Shown here: piece after piece, positions 52,860-64,000 of the stretch | Layout: each line of letters opens with the position of its first letter | Numbering within the stretch: position 1 is the stretch's first letter | Made by a program: the position numbers and the translations under genes | Assembly (NCBI GenBank): GCA_050084515.1 | Contig: CM114271.1 | Location: forward strand, 50,158,001-50,222,000 | From: Blasia pusilla | Taxonomy: Eukaryota > Marchantiophyta > Marchantiopsida > Blasiales | Length of the DNA stretch: 64,000 nucleotides | Direction of reading: 5' to 3' | Notes under the pieces: model-generated | Database searches by the model: none | Told to the model about the DNA's origin: nothing | The model's input: the letters and a program-made list of their open reading frames with translations, nothing else

Positions 52860-53640
52860 CACCCACCCTAAAACTCCACTCATGAATCTACATCGGCATA
52901 TCGAACCACATCCACCCTCTACTATGAGGGAATCCGCATGCTAGCATCCTAACTCCTACACATCCACACATCTCTATGCAAGAGAGCCGCTCCTAAGGCT
53001 CAACATGAGAAAGATGGCTTGAGAAAGCCATCTCTCTCGTAATTCACCACTAACTTGGTGTGGAAAGTGAAGAGAAAAAACCAGAGAAAAATGGATGGGA
53101 ATAGAGGTCTACCTAAGGGTGGGATAACGTAGAAAAACATGGGCCAAACATGAACAAGAAATATGCATGGCCAAAGGGGAAGGACGTAGAGAAAAAGGGG
53201 TGGTGTAGAAGAACAACATGAGTTATCTTGGAAACATTCATAGCATGACAACAAGGCAAGACAACAAAGGGGACCATAATACCTACATGAGAAACCCTAA
53301 TAAGATGAGGAATCTAAAAATAATAATTTAAAAAAATACTTCACTATAAGACTGATGATGCGGATCAAAACGTAGAGGAGATAGAGATCTCCGTTTTGGT
53401 ATATCACACGACCCATCTCTCTCCTCCTTCCTTTCGGTGGCATCCTCCTCCACCGTGCCCGTCCGCCTTCCTCACCGCTCCCATCCGCCTCCATCCTCAT
53501 AAAGGGAAGGATAACCTACCCTCACAGGTCACCTCTTAAGACCAAGTCACATAAGACCTCTCAAAATAGGGGAGTGCAAGATCCCTCTAAAGGACTCACT
53601 TCTATCTCGCCCTACATTTGATCTACCATCGCATTAATCA
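52860..53640. other. Unassigned DNA
   Basis: Short frames only; no repeat or recognised protein. Borders the satellite array that starts near 53650. Confidence 0.4.
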
Positions 53641-53649
53641 CCAAGCTTC

Positions 53650-55240
53650 AGGCAGAATGAAGTTGTGAGCAAAAGCTCAAAAAGTTCTAACTCCTTTTTG
53701 GACCTGAACCGTAAGACCTTCTACCAAAATAACCTGTTTTCATTTTTTATCTTGTCCAACTTTGTCATCTTGAACTGAAATTTGGCCAACAGGGTCTTCA
53801 AGATGCATCTACCACTCTTGCCAAGTTTCAAGAAAAATGGAGTTCTGAGAAAATGCTCAAAAATTACTAACTCCTTTTCCGACCTATTATCACAATAAGG
53901 TTTTTTCATTTTTCATCTTGTCCAACTTGGTCATCTTGAGCTGAAATTTGGCCAACATGGTCCCCATGGTGCATCTAGCACTCTTGCTAAGTTTTAGGCA
54001 AAATGAAGTTGTGAGAAAATGCTCAAAAATTTCTAACTCCATTTTGGACCCGAACCATCACATTTTTTACCAAAATAAGGTTTTTTCATTTTTCATCTTA
54101 TCCAACTTTGTCATCTTGAGCTGAAATTTTGGCCAACATGGTCCCCAAGGTGTATCTAGCACTCTTGCCAAGTTTAAGGAAAAATGAAGTCGTGAGCAAA
54201 AACTCAAAAATTACTAATTCCTTTTTGGACCTGAACCATTAAACCTTGAATGAAAAGAAGGTCTTATGAGTTTTCACCTTCTCTACCTTTCTCAACTTGA
54301 AATGAAAATTGGCCCACATGGTCTCCAAGGTACATCTACCAGTCTTGCCAATTTTCAAGCAGAATAGAGGTGGGACTACAAGCTCAAAATTTGGCAAGTC
54401 CTTTTTGGACCTGAACCATCTACCAAAATAAGGTTTTTCATTTTACATCTTGTCCAACTTTGTCATATTCAGCTGAATATGACAACATGAATATTCAACT
54501 TGGCAAGAGGGCTAGATGCACCTTGGCCAACATGTTCATCAAGGTGCATCTAGCCCTCTTGCAAAGTTTTAGGAAAAATGAAGTTGTGATAAAATGCTCA
54601 AAAATTACTAACTCCCTTTTGGACCCGAACCATCAGACCTTCTATCAAAGTAAGGTTTTTTCATTTTTCATTTTTCATTTTGTCCAAATTTTTCATCTTG
54701 AGCTGAAATTTGGCCAACATGGTCCCCAAGGTTCATCTACCACTCTTGCCAAGTCTTAGGAAAAATTAAGTTGTGAGCAAAAGCTAAAAAAATACTAACT
54801 CCTTTTGGACCCTAATTACTAGACCTTCTATCAAAATAAGGTTTTTCCATTTTTCATCTTGTCAAACTTTATCCTCTTGCGCTGAAAATTGGCCAACATG
54901 GTCCCCAAGGTGCATTTTGCACTCTTGGCAAGATTTAGGAAGCATGAAGTTGTGAGAAAAAGCTCAAAAATTTCTAACTGCTTTTTAGACCCGATTCATC
55001 AGACCTGACAAGATCATACTGCTTTTTAGACCCGATTCATCAGACCTTCTACCACAATAAGGTATTTTCATTTTCCATCTTGTCCAACTTTATCATCTTG
55101 TGGTAAAATTTGGCCAACCAGGTCTTCAAGATGCATCTAGTACTCTTGCCAAGATTCAGGAAAAATGGAGTTGTGAGAAAATGCTCAAAAATTACTAACT
55201 CCTTTTTGGACCCAAACCGTCAGACCTTCCTATCAAAATA
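53650..55240. repeat. Satellite array, about 175-bp monomer, about nine units
   Basis: Monomers share CTAACTCCTTTTTGGACC, AAATAAGGTTTTTTCATTTT, CATCTTGTCCAACTTTGTCA, GAAATTTGGCCAACATGGTC, GCATCTAGCACTCTTGCCAA and GAAGTTGTGAGAAAATGCTC. The first phrase recurs near 53690, 53870, 54040, 54215, 54400, 54610, 54795, 54980 and 55200. Units differ by 10-20%, so the array is not freshly amplified. A local inversion lies at 54460-54562. It ends at the exact base where gypsy copy 4 begins. Confidence 0.88.
54460..54562. repeat. Two adjacent palindromes in the satellite
   Basis: 54460-54485 is a 26-bp perfect palindrome centred on CAGCTG. 54503-54525 and 54540-54562 are perfect 23-bp arms (GCAAGAGGGCTAGATGCACC plus TTG) around a 14-nt loop. 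Together they are what an inverted partial monomer would leave. Confidence 0.93.
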
Positions 55241-55241
55241 A

Positions 55242-56725
55242 CTCCTTATCACTCTCTCCACGCCAACGAGCTCCAATCGCATCTCACTCACTTGGGTATG
55301 GGTTGTGGCTCAAACCATCTGCATCTTGGTTGAGCATCCTAGGCCTTTGCACCACTTGGAAGTCATACTCCTGCAACAAAAGAGCCCACCTCGCAAGCTT
55401 CCCTATGAGCTTGTCGGACTCCATCAACCACTTAAGTGGCTGATAATCAGTAATGATGGTAAAGGGGTTTCCGAATAGATAATATCTAAAATGCGCGACA
55501 GCCCACAGTGCAACCAAACACTCACCCTCATACAAGCTATACTTTGCCTCTGTAGTGTTGTTCAAGCAACTAGCGTAAGTCATCACAAACTCTCTACCCT
55601 CACCGTCATGTTGGATGAGCACGGATCCAAGCCCCTACATGCTCCAATCGGTATGCAATTGGAAAGGACGCCCTCTGATTGCTCTCCTCAATATGGGCGT
55701 GGATGTCAATTTGTCCTTGAGCAGCTTAAATGCTCTCTCCTACTCATCCCCCCCGTGCCACTCCTCATCCACCTTGGTCAGTAAGGTCAACAGCTTCACA
55801 ATCAAACTGAAACCCTTGACGTACCGTCGATAGCAGTTTGCCAATCCCATGAATGCACCAACTCGACTCACATGTGTAGGGCGTGGAATGCGTGAAATAG
55901 CCTCTAGCTTTGTCTGCTGCACACCAAGGCCCCCTAGGTATATCGTTTGACCCAAGTACTCAATCTCGTCATAGAAGAACTTACACTTGGCTGGATGTAG
56001 CTTCAGCCCATATAATTGCAATCGCCGAAATGCCTCATCTAGATGTCGCTCATGCTCCTCAACCGTGCGTTAAAGACTACGATGTCATCAATATAACACC
56101 TAGCAAAATCCAGACCTGCCAAGATCATATCCATGACCCTTTGAAACTCATCCGGAGCATTCATTTACCCAAATGGTAAGAACCGCCACAGGTACAAACA
56201 ATCCTTCCCATGAGGATCGATGCCCCAAAACGCCGTCTTCTGCCTGTCCTCCAATCTTATAGGCAACTGATGGTATCTGGCTCAAAGATCTAACAAACTA
56301 AAGACCTTTGCATGCCGAATAACATCAAAGATCTCCTCAAGGGGCAGCATGGCATACCTATCAGACTTCGTCTACCGATTGATAGGTCGATAATCTCCAC
56401 ACATCCGCCTATCCGTCCAATTGCCTTGCACATCCTTCTTGGCGGGCATGACACTGGCTGATACATACTCTCCATGGAACATCTCCACTAGTTCTACTCC
56501 AACCAAGTCTTGGCTCCTACTCTGAATTAGAGCCCTCTCCATGTCATTGTACCTATAGGGTTGTCGGAAGGTTGGCGTGTCGCTTGACTACTCAATGCGG
56601 ATCCCTAGATCCTTCAGCGTACCTAAATCATTCATACTAAATGCAAAAATAGCTCCTATAAGTCCTAAGGAATTGGTGTATCCGGCGCCGATCTCCTCTT
56701 GTGAACTTAGGGCCCATATTTGGCT
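55242..56725 (-). pseudogene. Gypsy copy 4 RT and RNase H
   Basis: Minus-strand homology to copies 2 and 3 runs from the RT start near 56725 through CGDYRPIN-equivalent DYRPIN, the YIDD codons (56084-56095), LHPAKCKFF, and into RNase H (frame 55284-55622 with FVMTYASCL, YSLYEGECLVALWAVAHFR and FTIITDYQPLKWLM). Several stops and frameshifts. Homology stops at 55242, where the satellite begins, so integrase and PHD are lost. Confidence 0.9.
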
Positions 56726-56726
56726 T

Positions 56727-58680
56727 GGGGGGTCACTATATGAAAGACGTTACATCACCTACGACGTTTTAGGGTCTAGACCCCCTAACTTATAATTGAA
56801 AAACGTTTTTTTACTGACCCTTATGTACTTTAAAGGAATCATTTTCATTTTTGGTACCCCTAAAATTCTTGAAGTAAAGCAATCACTTGAAATAAATAAG
56901 GCCTTGAAAGAAAAGAAAAGTACCAAGTGGGGGATTCAACCCCTAATTAAGCAAGAAGCTCAATTAGCCAATATGTCATTCCCCTAGTCTACTCCCTTCG
57001 ACTAGTCTGTTTACAATTCAATAGTGTCAATTACACTCTAAGCACAATCCACAAAATTATTGAATCCAACATGTCTCAAACATAAAAAAACTCACCAAGA
57101 TCAACTCACGCTCTAAATGTATGTAGTCAAAGCATGTAAGTCAACTAAATCAAGTATATATATTCTATCTTGTACCCCTAATTTCATTGTGAAGTTCACA
57201 TTAGAAATCACCATTTCAATATCAATCCATACACATTTATTGCATCATAAGTGAACAAGGTTTTGTTGTTACCATGGCCAGAAGACTTTTACCAATTAGC
57301 CATGACACGAAAAATACTTCCCTCCTGTCCACGAGGAGGTACAAACATGTCCATCAAGTCCAAGGCCCTATGATGTCTTAACCAATGTGTACCATTCTTT
57401 TGAATGATAAACACAATACGTTGTCGTGTCGAGAGTCTTTCTTCGAGTAAGGGCAGACCTTCTAGGTGCAGTTGACGAGGTTGATGCAAGTCAAACTCTA
57501 TAAGAATTTCTCCTTTTTCAGTATAGAATTATTATGTAAATCCTCCATTCTCTCATGATAGGAATCACGAAAGGTATTGCCGAGGCGATCACTTCTTCAT
57601 AACATGGAACCCCGAAATTCCTAACTATGAAGTCCCTCTAAACTACTTTACGTTTGTACACAAGGAAAATAGCACAACTAGTTTTAAATCCTACTCGAGC
57701 AAGCCTGTTGACGTCCATGGATAGTTATATAAGGATATACAAAGTGCTATCCCATCTCCTTCATACGTGACTATAGGAAGAATAACCGGAGTTGGAGATT
57801 GCATGACTTGGTTCATGAACGCGTCCCGAAAGTGATAAACTAGATAGCGAGTGAACCAGAGCCTATCTACAAAGAGAATCTTGACGTAGTACACGTTAAG
57901 GAAAGAAAAATCCGGCACAACCTGTGCTCCATCCCTATCCATACTTGACAAACATCCTCTACTCTCCTGTAGAATGGGATTTGGCGGAGTTGCTCTCCCA
58001 AGAGGGGTAATCCACTCTCATTGGGAAAATAACAAGCTAAACCATCCCCTATTTCTAGTATGACTAAACTCATCTAAGGTGAAAAGTCTCTCATCTCCAC
58101 ATATATCACACTCTAGAAATCTCACGAAGAATAGACCAAGGTCAAGTTACTCTCCCAAGAGGGTTAATCCATTCTCATTGGAAGAGCAAGCAATCCCAAA
58201 GCCATACTCTCAAGAGTGACACGAGAGACTCAAGATGTGAAGTAGAAGGTGATGAACCCTTGAAGATATCTCTTCTTTATATACTCACAAGGGATCCATA
58301 AGAGTACGAAATAGGGTTAATCTTATCTTGTGCCACATGGCTTCCTCTCAAGGCTTAGCCAATCACATTTTGACACAAGTAGATTACCTCTTATCTCTTC
58401 CAAAATATCCTCTTTTACACCCTTCATATCTTCCAAATTACCCCACCAACCCTACCCACCAACCAAGACTACTTTTGTTTTTGTTTTATTAAAGCACTAA
58501 CCCCACTATTTTACTTTTCTAATCCCATCTTTTATTTATTATCTCTTTTCCTAAAGTTGGGCCCGCGCAAATGAATCAAGCCAAAGAGGTTTAAACATGG
58601 GAATTTCATTTTCCTAGGCTAGTTTACTTAATACTAATAAAACACTCTCTAACACTTAATAATAGAGGAGTTTACATAAC
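56727..58680 (-). other. Unrelated segment replacing the centre of gypsy copy 4
   Basis: Where copies 2 and 3 have protease and methyltransferase, this copy has about 1.95 kb of AT-richer DNA. On the minus strand frames 57867-58073, 57691-57951 and 57289-57489 have protein-like composition, for example VVPDFSFLNVYYVKILFVDR and LPIVTYEGDGIAL. They look like pieces of one decayed gene read with frameshifts. I do not recognise it. It may be an inserted element with deletion of the original, or the two gypsy pieces may be separate relics. Confidence 0.4.
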
Positions 58681-58704
58681 GGATGATTTTATTATACGAC
58701 ATTT

Positions 58705-59019
58705 CTATGAATCACACCAACTCCTAAATTCCGCAATGAATTCGGGTAACTCTATAGTGCTTATAGCATCCGAAAACCTACGGGGTCCTCTATCCCAGTC
58801 GTCCATCTCATACGTCCAAGTGGTAGGACCACTTGTTGTATGCGGTAATGCACTAACAACCTCCTCTACACTCTCCCCCTCGTCTGAAGACGAGACAAAA
58901 GGAGATTGAAGTGGTCTCTCACGTGGAGACCCTCGAAACCTCGCACCACTCCGGGTAAACCCTCTTGAGCTACTCTCAAGTCCATCACCTCGCCTCTCAA
59001 AGTCCTGAAAGGACGCCAT
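58705..59019 (-). pseudogene. Gypsy copy 4 gag N-terminus
   Basis: Starts at ATG 59019 (MASFQDFERRGDG). It aligns with the N-terminus of copy-3 gag, including TTWTYEMDDWDRGPRRFSDA and FIAEFRSWCDS, and is cut off at that Ser. The preceding leader (GATGACCCTCGTGCCCCTCT on the plus strand) also matches copy 3. This copy keeps the gag start codon that copy 3 has lost. Confidence 0.88.
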
Positions 59020-59149
59020 GATGACCCTCGTGCCCCTCTCACACGATCACTCTCAATCTTGCGAGTAATCACTCAATCACACAACCTAACCCGATCTATC
59101 TTTTCGGAACCACATCTATTATTTTGCGACCACGATGTTGCTGAAAACC

Positions 59150-61425
59150 TACTATATGCATATGTAACGTCGAATTGACTCTTAACTTGGGTTAGGATGT
59201 TTTGAGATTTTATAAGTCAAGCCTATAGGTACTCACATTTCTTTTTTTTTTCAATTTTTTAGCCTAAAGTGAAATTTAAGAGAAATTATCCTACAATTTT
59301 AGGAAAGAGAGATGGAATCCCTCTAATTTTGTACCTCCCCTCTCCCATTTATGTAAAAATTATTTCTAAAGCCCTTTCTTATTGACTAATTTACACCTTT
59401 CTCTTTCCTTCCCTTTTCAAAGTTTTTCAAATTGTTCCATTAATTCCCTTCTCTATTCAAAATTTCCTATTTGTCCTTCCCTTTCATAATAAAAAATAAA
59501 TAATACTTTGGAAAAAATAGCTTTATAAAGTCTATTTTATTGAAAATCTATGCTTTTCTTTCTTCACCACATAATAACAAAAATTCAACCATATCTCTCA
59601 AAATTATTATTTTAAGGAAAAAATAGAATCTCACTTATTTATAAAGCCATAATGAGAAAATTTTACTTCAATTAGTTTTGAAACTAAGAAAATAAAAAAT
59701 ATCTTATATTTATAGATTTTAAAATTCCTTAAACTCTCATAAGGATGGTGGTTATTCGTCTCATCGTTTATTCACATATAACCAACCACTACGTAGTGCT
59801 TATGTTGGATTTTCTTCAAATTATTAATCACATAACTTGTGGAGTTACTTTTTATGTTAGCTTATTGTCACTTTCTTTGTGCATTCTTGGCATCCTACCC
59901 TTCTAGGGATGTTGTTGTATTTCCTTGTTCTCTTTCAAGATATTTTTTTGTAATAAGATACTTTGGAGTTCTACCAATTACTAATTTTTCATCAACTATG
60001 ATTTCTCTCTAGAAAAACCAAGAAATAGTATGCATTATTATCTTGGCGACTTCTCCCACAAGTCTTGAATAGACCCCATGCCGTTGATATGCCTCATCAG
60101 GCAACATCAGAACCCCTACTTTTGGCAGTCAAATGGAAGAGTGTCACATCTCAAGTCAAATCACAATTATGGGCAAAGGCACGTAATTATGAAGTTATAA
60201 TAGGATGGCTTCCATATACTACTCATCATGCTAGTAGTGCATGCTAAATCCTTGCAATATATGGAAGCTAATATATATCTTTATTATTATTGGAGAGTGC
60301 CCCTTCATTTTGTAAACTCCTCTCCTCCGAACACTTGGCATTTTCAACCAATGGGATAGCTCTCCTTTTGAATGAGTATGATCGTACCCTTTTTACACTA
60401 ATAGGATAGTTCAAAATCAATCTAAAATGGCATTCGAGAACTGTGAGAATTAATTATGGAAGGTAATATAAACCAGTGCATTACATGGGCTTACACTAAC
60501 TATGGGTGATTTGAACTACCCTAAACCCCCACATACCCAAATAGGCCCCACCCCACTTCTCCCGAATTAACTATAGAGTCAATTTGGAGTCATGAACTCT
60601 CAAACTGACCCCTAACTCTGCCCCATAATTGACTCAAGGAAATTTCCTTGATTAACTAAAAATGCTACAAAGGGCAATCTGCAAAAGACTAAAAAATTTA
60701 TGATTCTTATAACTAACCTAAACTTTAACTTTGCAACTGTTACAGCGTAAATACATTTTTCAGTTGCTACAGAGTAGATACATGGGATATCCATCGGTGG
60801 TGAACACTACGTTTCCACGCAACCGGAGGACTAACGCAGCACTTAATTTGTCTTGCCCTCTTCCCAAATCGTGTCTATGGAGAGACATCGTTTGGAAACG
60901 CGAATCTAAACGTCCATGGCACTGAAACAAGCAAGACAAGACCAGTGTTTCTTCAACTGTAAGCACATGATCTGCCTCTAGACCCCATCACATTTTTCAA
61001 ATTTCTAGGCGCCAAGAAAATCCAAATCTATAAGAAGCAAGGAACCGTGTGTGCCTTGGACATAAGCTGATCTATAATGGAAGAATGTATTCACTTTGAG
61101 TCGGACGTTAATCGTTGACGAGGATGAGGACGAGGATGAAAGCGATTTCAATTCCGATTGTACGCACGCTAAAAAGATTTTGAGAAGAAGTTTCAGGATG
61201 CACAAATTGCTCGCAAAATGTTGCACTTTCTGTCCTAGACTGAACGAAACTCTCTTCACAAAATTAGTGCTACTCGTTGGACTGTCCCGATCGTTTCGAA
61301 CTTCCCAGAGAAACCCTATCGAACCTCTGTCGCCTGCTAATGTTTCTTGAGGTTCTTCCACAAACCTCTAGATCCCACGTTTCATGCCATGAAAAGCGCA
61401 ATTTATGAGTCTAACTGAGAAAGAA
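59150..61425. other. AT-rich unassigned DNA
   Basis: 59250-60060 is strongly AT-rich with no frames. Short frames near 60065-60247 and 61096-61350 (the latter with an Asp/Glu run, VDEDEDEDE) are not recognised. No tandem repeat seen. Confidence 0.4.
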
Positions 61426-61427
61426 GT

Positions 61428-61533
61428 GTTGGAATGTGTAAACGGCAACAAGCCGCGCTGCACCGTAAACAAACAGGCTTCAACGTAAACGCTGCATAGA
61501 CGAGTTGCAGCAGAATTGTTGAAATAAACTTCA
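61428..61533 (+). repeat. Probable copia 5' LTR, about 106 bp
   Basis: TGTTGGAATGTG is a common copia LTR opening, and the end CA at 61532-61533 touches the primer site. The length is short for copia, so the left border could lie further upstream; the partner LTR is outside the window. Confidence 0.5.
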
Positions 61534-61548
61534 TGGTATCAGAGCAGG
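61534..61548 (+). other. Copia primer binding site
   Basis: TGGTATCAGAGCAGG is the standard plant copia primer site complementary to initiator tRNA-Met. Confidence 0.93.
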
Positions 61549-61675
61549 TTTCATGTGAGATTTCTTTACAAACTGAAACTCGTGCATATTACGCGTGAGA
61601 TCTCTAGCAATTTCTCACAAGGTGAAACTGCACTTGAGCAGTTTACGAGAGCTACTTCCTACTTCGAGTGAGATT

Positions 61676-61834
61676 GGTACTCATATACAGAGAGAATAGG
61701 ACAGGCAGAACTCTGTATCCTTTTGACAGGGACAGTAAGCATACTCCCAATAGAGGTACTCATATACAGAGAGAATAGGACAGGCATAACTCTGTACCCT
61801 TTTGACAGGGACAATAAGCATACTCCCAATAGAG
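61676..61834 (+). repeat. 79-bp tandem duplication in the copia leader
   Basis: GGTACTCATATACAGAGAGA through ACTCCCAATAGA occurs twice head-to-tail (second unit from 61755) with a few differences. It lies between the primer site and the gag start, where packaging signals would be expected. Confidence 0.92.
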
Positions 61835-61943
61835 GGGCAAATATCAAGCTGAGAGAAGAGGAAGAAGACTAGCAATCAGAAGTCGATCATATGCAGGCAA
61901 GGAGGACCAGAAAGATCAAAGCGAGCACCTATCAAGATCAAAG

Positions 61944-62788
61944 ATGACGAGCCTTACCGATAACATATTGAGTGAGAGCCACAAGCTCGATGAGAGCAAT
62001 TACGGCACTTGGCGATACAGGATGAAGGCCATTCTGATGGCATCTGATCTTTACGATATAGTTGATGGCAGAGAAGAGAAGACCTCGAATATGGATGCTC
62101 GAGCCACGAAAGACTTCGAGAAGAGAGATCGAAAGGCCCTTGGAATTCTGATGATATCAACGAGAGATTCTCAAATCCCTCATTTGAAACATGCAGAGAC
62201 CTCCAAGGAAGCTTGGACTACACTTGAAGCGGTTCATGCTAGCAAAAGCATGACCAGAAAACTGGCATTGCAGAGGCAAATTTACTCAATAAAGATGAGC
62301 TCCACCTCGACTATGTATTCACATCTCAGCATTATGAAAGAGCTAAGAGATGATTTGGCAGAAGTTAAGGTTTTAATTGATGATGAAACCATGGCAGCCA
62401 CTATGATGAATAGTGTGGCCCAAGACTCCTACGGGGACTTCATAAACTCTCTAGCCGTGAGAGAAAAGACGCCTACTTTTTCCGAACTATGCACACTCCT
62501 ACTTGACGAAGAAAGGAGACGCAACAACCTTGCTCCCAAGAAGGACAAGAATCGGGACCTAGCGCTCTATTCAGCCAGAAGAAGGGAACATTCCCTCGTC
62601 AATGTGAAGAAAGGCGATCACAAGAGTGCAACACATCCGGACCAAAGGCCCAAACCTTCCGCACCACCAAGAAAAAGTTCAATGGTAAGACCTACAACAC
62701 TACCAGCAAGAAGGAGTGCACAATATGCGGTAAGATTGGCCATGACTCCAATCAATGTTGGTACAGGAATGATCGCCACAATCGATCC
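61944..62788 (+). pseudogene. Copia gag
   Basis: The 282-codon frame starts at ATG 61944 (MTSLTDNILSESHKLDESNY). Its core is LDESNYGTWRYRMKAILMA, then TSKEAWTTLEAVHASKSMTR and ELCTLLLDEERRR, the UBN2 gag pattern. Near 62690 the frame diverges. The zinc knuckle CTICGKIGHDSNQC lies in another frame (about 62717-62758) that joins the downstream ORF, so one small frameshift separates gag core from knuckle. Confidence 0.88.
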
Positions 62789-64000
62789 ATGAGACCACAA
62801 GAAAAGCAACGAAGCTTCCTCGCCGAGAATGGGAGAACCAATCGAGCACTCAGACCAGAAAGTGAAGATGATGCACGAGGACTTATCTCGGCATTGGTTA
62901 CCACAAACCAAGTGGAAAAGTGGTTCATTGATAGCCGCGCCAGCAACCACATGATAAAAAATAAAGGTTGGTTCACATCTTACAAACCTTTGATGAATGG
63001 ACCTGAAGTATCAATGGGAGACGGCTCCATTCACTCTGCGATTGGGGAAGGAGATGTGCAAGTGACATTGCCCTCGGGTGAAGATTATACAATCAAGGAT
63101 GTGTGGCATATTCCAACTTTAACACACAACCTTATCTCCATCGGCCAGATCACCGAAAGAGAGAATATGAAGGTTGTTTTTGATTCCAAAGGATGCAAGT
63201 TCTTACGAGAGGCCGACAATTCTGTTGCTGCCCAAGGAGTAAGGTATGGATGACTATTTAAACTTCTTAGCAAGCCGAGCCCTCAAATGTTTGCAAGACC
63301 TTCAAACCAACTACAAGTTTGGCATGAAAGACTTGGGCACTTTAACACGAAGGGCCTCAAGTTGTTAAGCAAAGACAATATGGTTGGCGGGTTACCTAAA
63401 TTAAGTGGAGAAATATCCACTTGTGACACTTGCTTACGAGGCAAGCAATCGAGGAAAAAGTTTGACAAACATACCCTCTCAAGGGCTCTAACCCCCCTCC
63501 ACCTAGTCCACATCGACCTTGGAGGACCAATTCAAACGGCTTCACTATCAGGGGCAAGGTACTACATGCTATTAGTTGATGACCATTCAAGATTTATGTG
63601 GGTTTATTTCCTACAACACAAATCCAATGCATTAGGTATACTCAAGAAATTTCTTACATTGATGAGAACTCAATCTACTACAGCAGTGGGGTCCTTGCAT
63701 CTACACCTTGGCGAGCCGCCCTCAAAGGTGAAGATGATACAAACGGATAGGGGAGGTGAATTCATGGGGAAAGCATTTGAGACCTTTTGTTGCGATCATG
63801 GCATCCGTCATCAACTAACTACGGCCTACACCCCACAACAAAATGGTATTGTTGAGAGGAGGAATCGAGCGGTAGTTGAGATGGCAAGGTGCATGTTGAA
63901 GGGGCGAAATCTCCCCAACTATCTCTGGGTAGAGGCCATAAACACGGCCATCTACATCCTCAACAAGTGCCCGACAAGGGCTTTGGAGGAGAAAACGCCT
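62717..64000 (+). pseudogene. Copia pol: knuckle, protease, integrase (one stop), 3' end outside window
   Basis: In a single frame: zinc knuckle; protease WFIDSRASNHM (triad D-S-R, the usual Gly replaced); a TGA at 63251-63253; then the HHCC module (VWHERLGHFN, CDTCLRGK). The integrase core follows with all three acidic residues in place (VHIDLGG, QTDRGGEF, NGIVERRN). The 249 codons from 63254 to 64000 are uninterrupted. Apart from the stop, the gag frameshift and the protease change it looks relatively young compared with other elements here. Confidence 0.9.

Larger units (their letters stand above)
61428..64000 (+). mobile_element. Ty1/copia retrotransposon, 5' half, runs off the window
   Basis: It has a probable short 5' LTR (61428-61533, TGTTGGAATG to AACTTCA), a perfect primer site, gag, CCHC, protease, HHCC and integrase in copia order, all on the plus strand. 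The integrase frame is open to the last base of the window. It is distinct in sequence from the copia element at 17.4 kb. RT, RNase H and the 3' LTR would lie beyond 64000. Confidence 0.92.

Noticed and set aside
1-64000. Bacterial, phage or organellar origin
   Set aside because: Eukaryote-specific retrotransposons, hAT transposase and plant-type telomere-like repeats dominate; no operons, rRNA, or organelle genes were seen.

Overview
The window looks like a nuclear, repeat-dense region from a streptophyte (land plant or charophyte alga). Supporting signs are plant-type TTTAGGG telomere-like repeats upstream of a transposase gene (33669-33687), a Ty1/copia element with the classic TGGTATCAGAGC primer site, a Ty3/gypsy family, hAT and Pif1-helicase relics, LINE 3' ends, GA microsatellites, minisatellites and satellites. 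I cannot name the species. I see no convincing conserved housekeeping gene; almost all recognisable coding sequence belongs to mobile elements, mostly decayed.

Layout. 1-7 kb: unassigned DNA with a dispersed repeat and LTR fragments. 7.0-9.2 kb: two non-autonomous hAT-like elements with matching ends and 8-bp target duplications, one carrying a 21-bp minisatellite. 9.8-13.1 kb: old tandem repeats. 15.9-17 kb: broken Pif1-like helicase (-). 17.0-24.2 kb: 3' end of Ty3/gypsy copy 1 (integrase plus PHD finger), whose LTR is split by a nested 5.2-kb copia element. 24.2-29 kb: unassigned, with a small unknown gene at 26.0 kb and a LINE tail. 29.05-32.96 kb: gypsy copy 2 (+; protease, DNA methyltransferase, RT, RNase H). 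33.4-36.1 kb: degraded hAT transposase bracketed by perfect hairpins. 36.3-46.4 kb: gypsy copy 3 (-), the most complete. 46.6-53.6 kb: dispersed repeats, a relative of the 26-kb gene, and a LINE ORF fragment. 53.6-55.24 kb: ~175-bp satellite. 55.24-59.02 kb: gypsy copy 4 (-) with its centre replaced by unrelated DNA. 61.43-64.0 kb: a comparatively well-preserved copia element (+) running off the window.

The most exciting system is the Ty3/gypsy family. Its gene order is gag (CCHC knuckle) - aspartic protease - C5 cytosine DNA methyltransferase (DNMT3/DRM-like, canonical motif order, PCQ catalytic loop) - RT (YIDD) - RNase H - integrase - C-terminal PHD finger. The methyltransferase lies in frame behind protease in both copies that cover that interval, and the PHD finger is at the integrase C-terminus in both copies that cover that end. 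The family therefore appears to carry its own chromatin reader and DNA-methylation writer. Capture of DNMTs by retrotransposons has, to my recollection, been reported in some algae (a charophyte and dinoflagellates); the combination with a PHD-tailed integrase is what I would look at hardest.

A second theme is repeated fold-back duplication: near-perfect inverted repeats with short loops (17-47 bp arms) at or beside rearrangement junctions in several unrelated elements. Coordinates of decayed elements are approximate to tens of bases unless a terminal motif is named.
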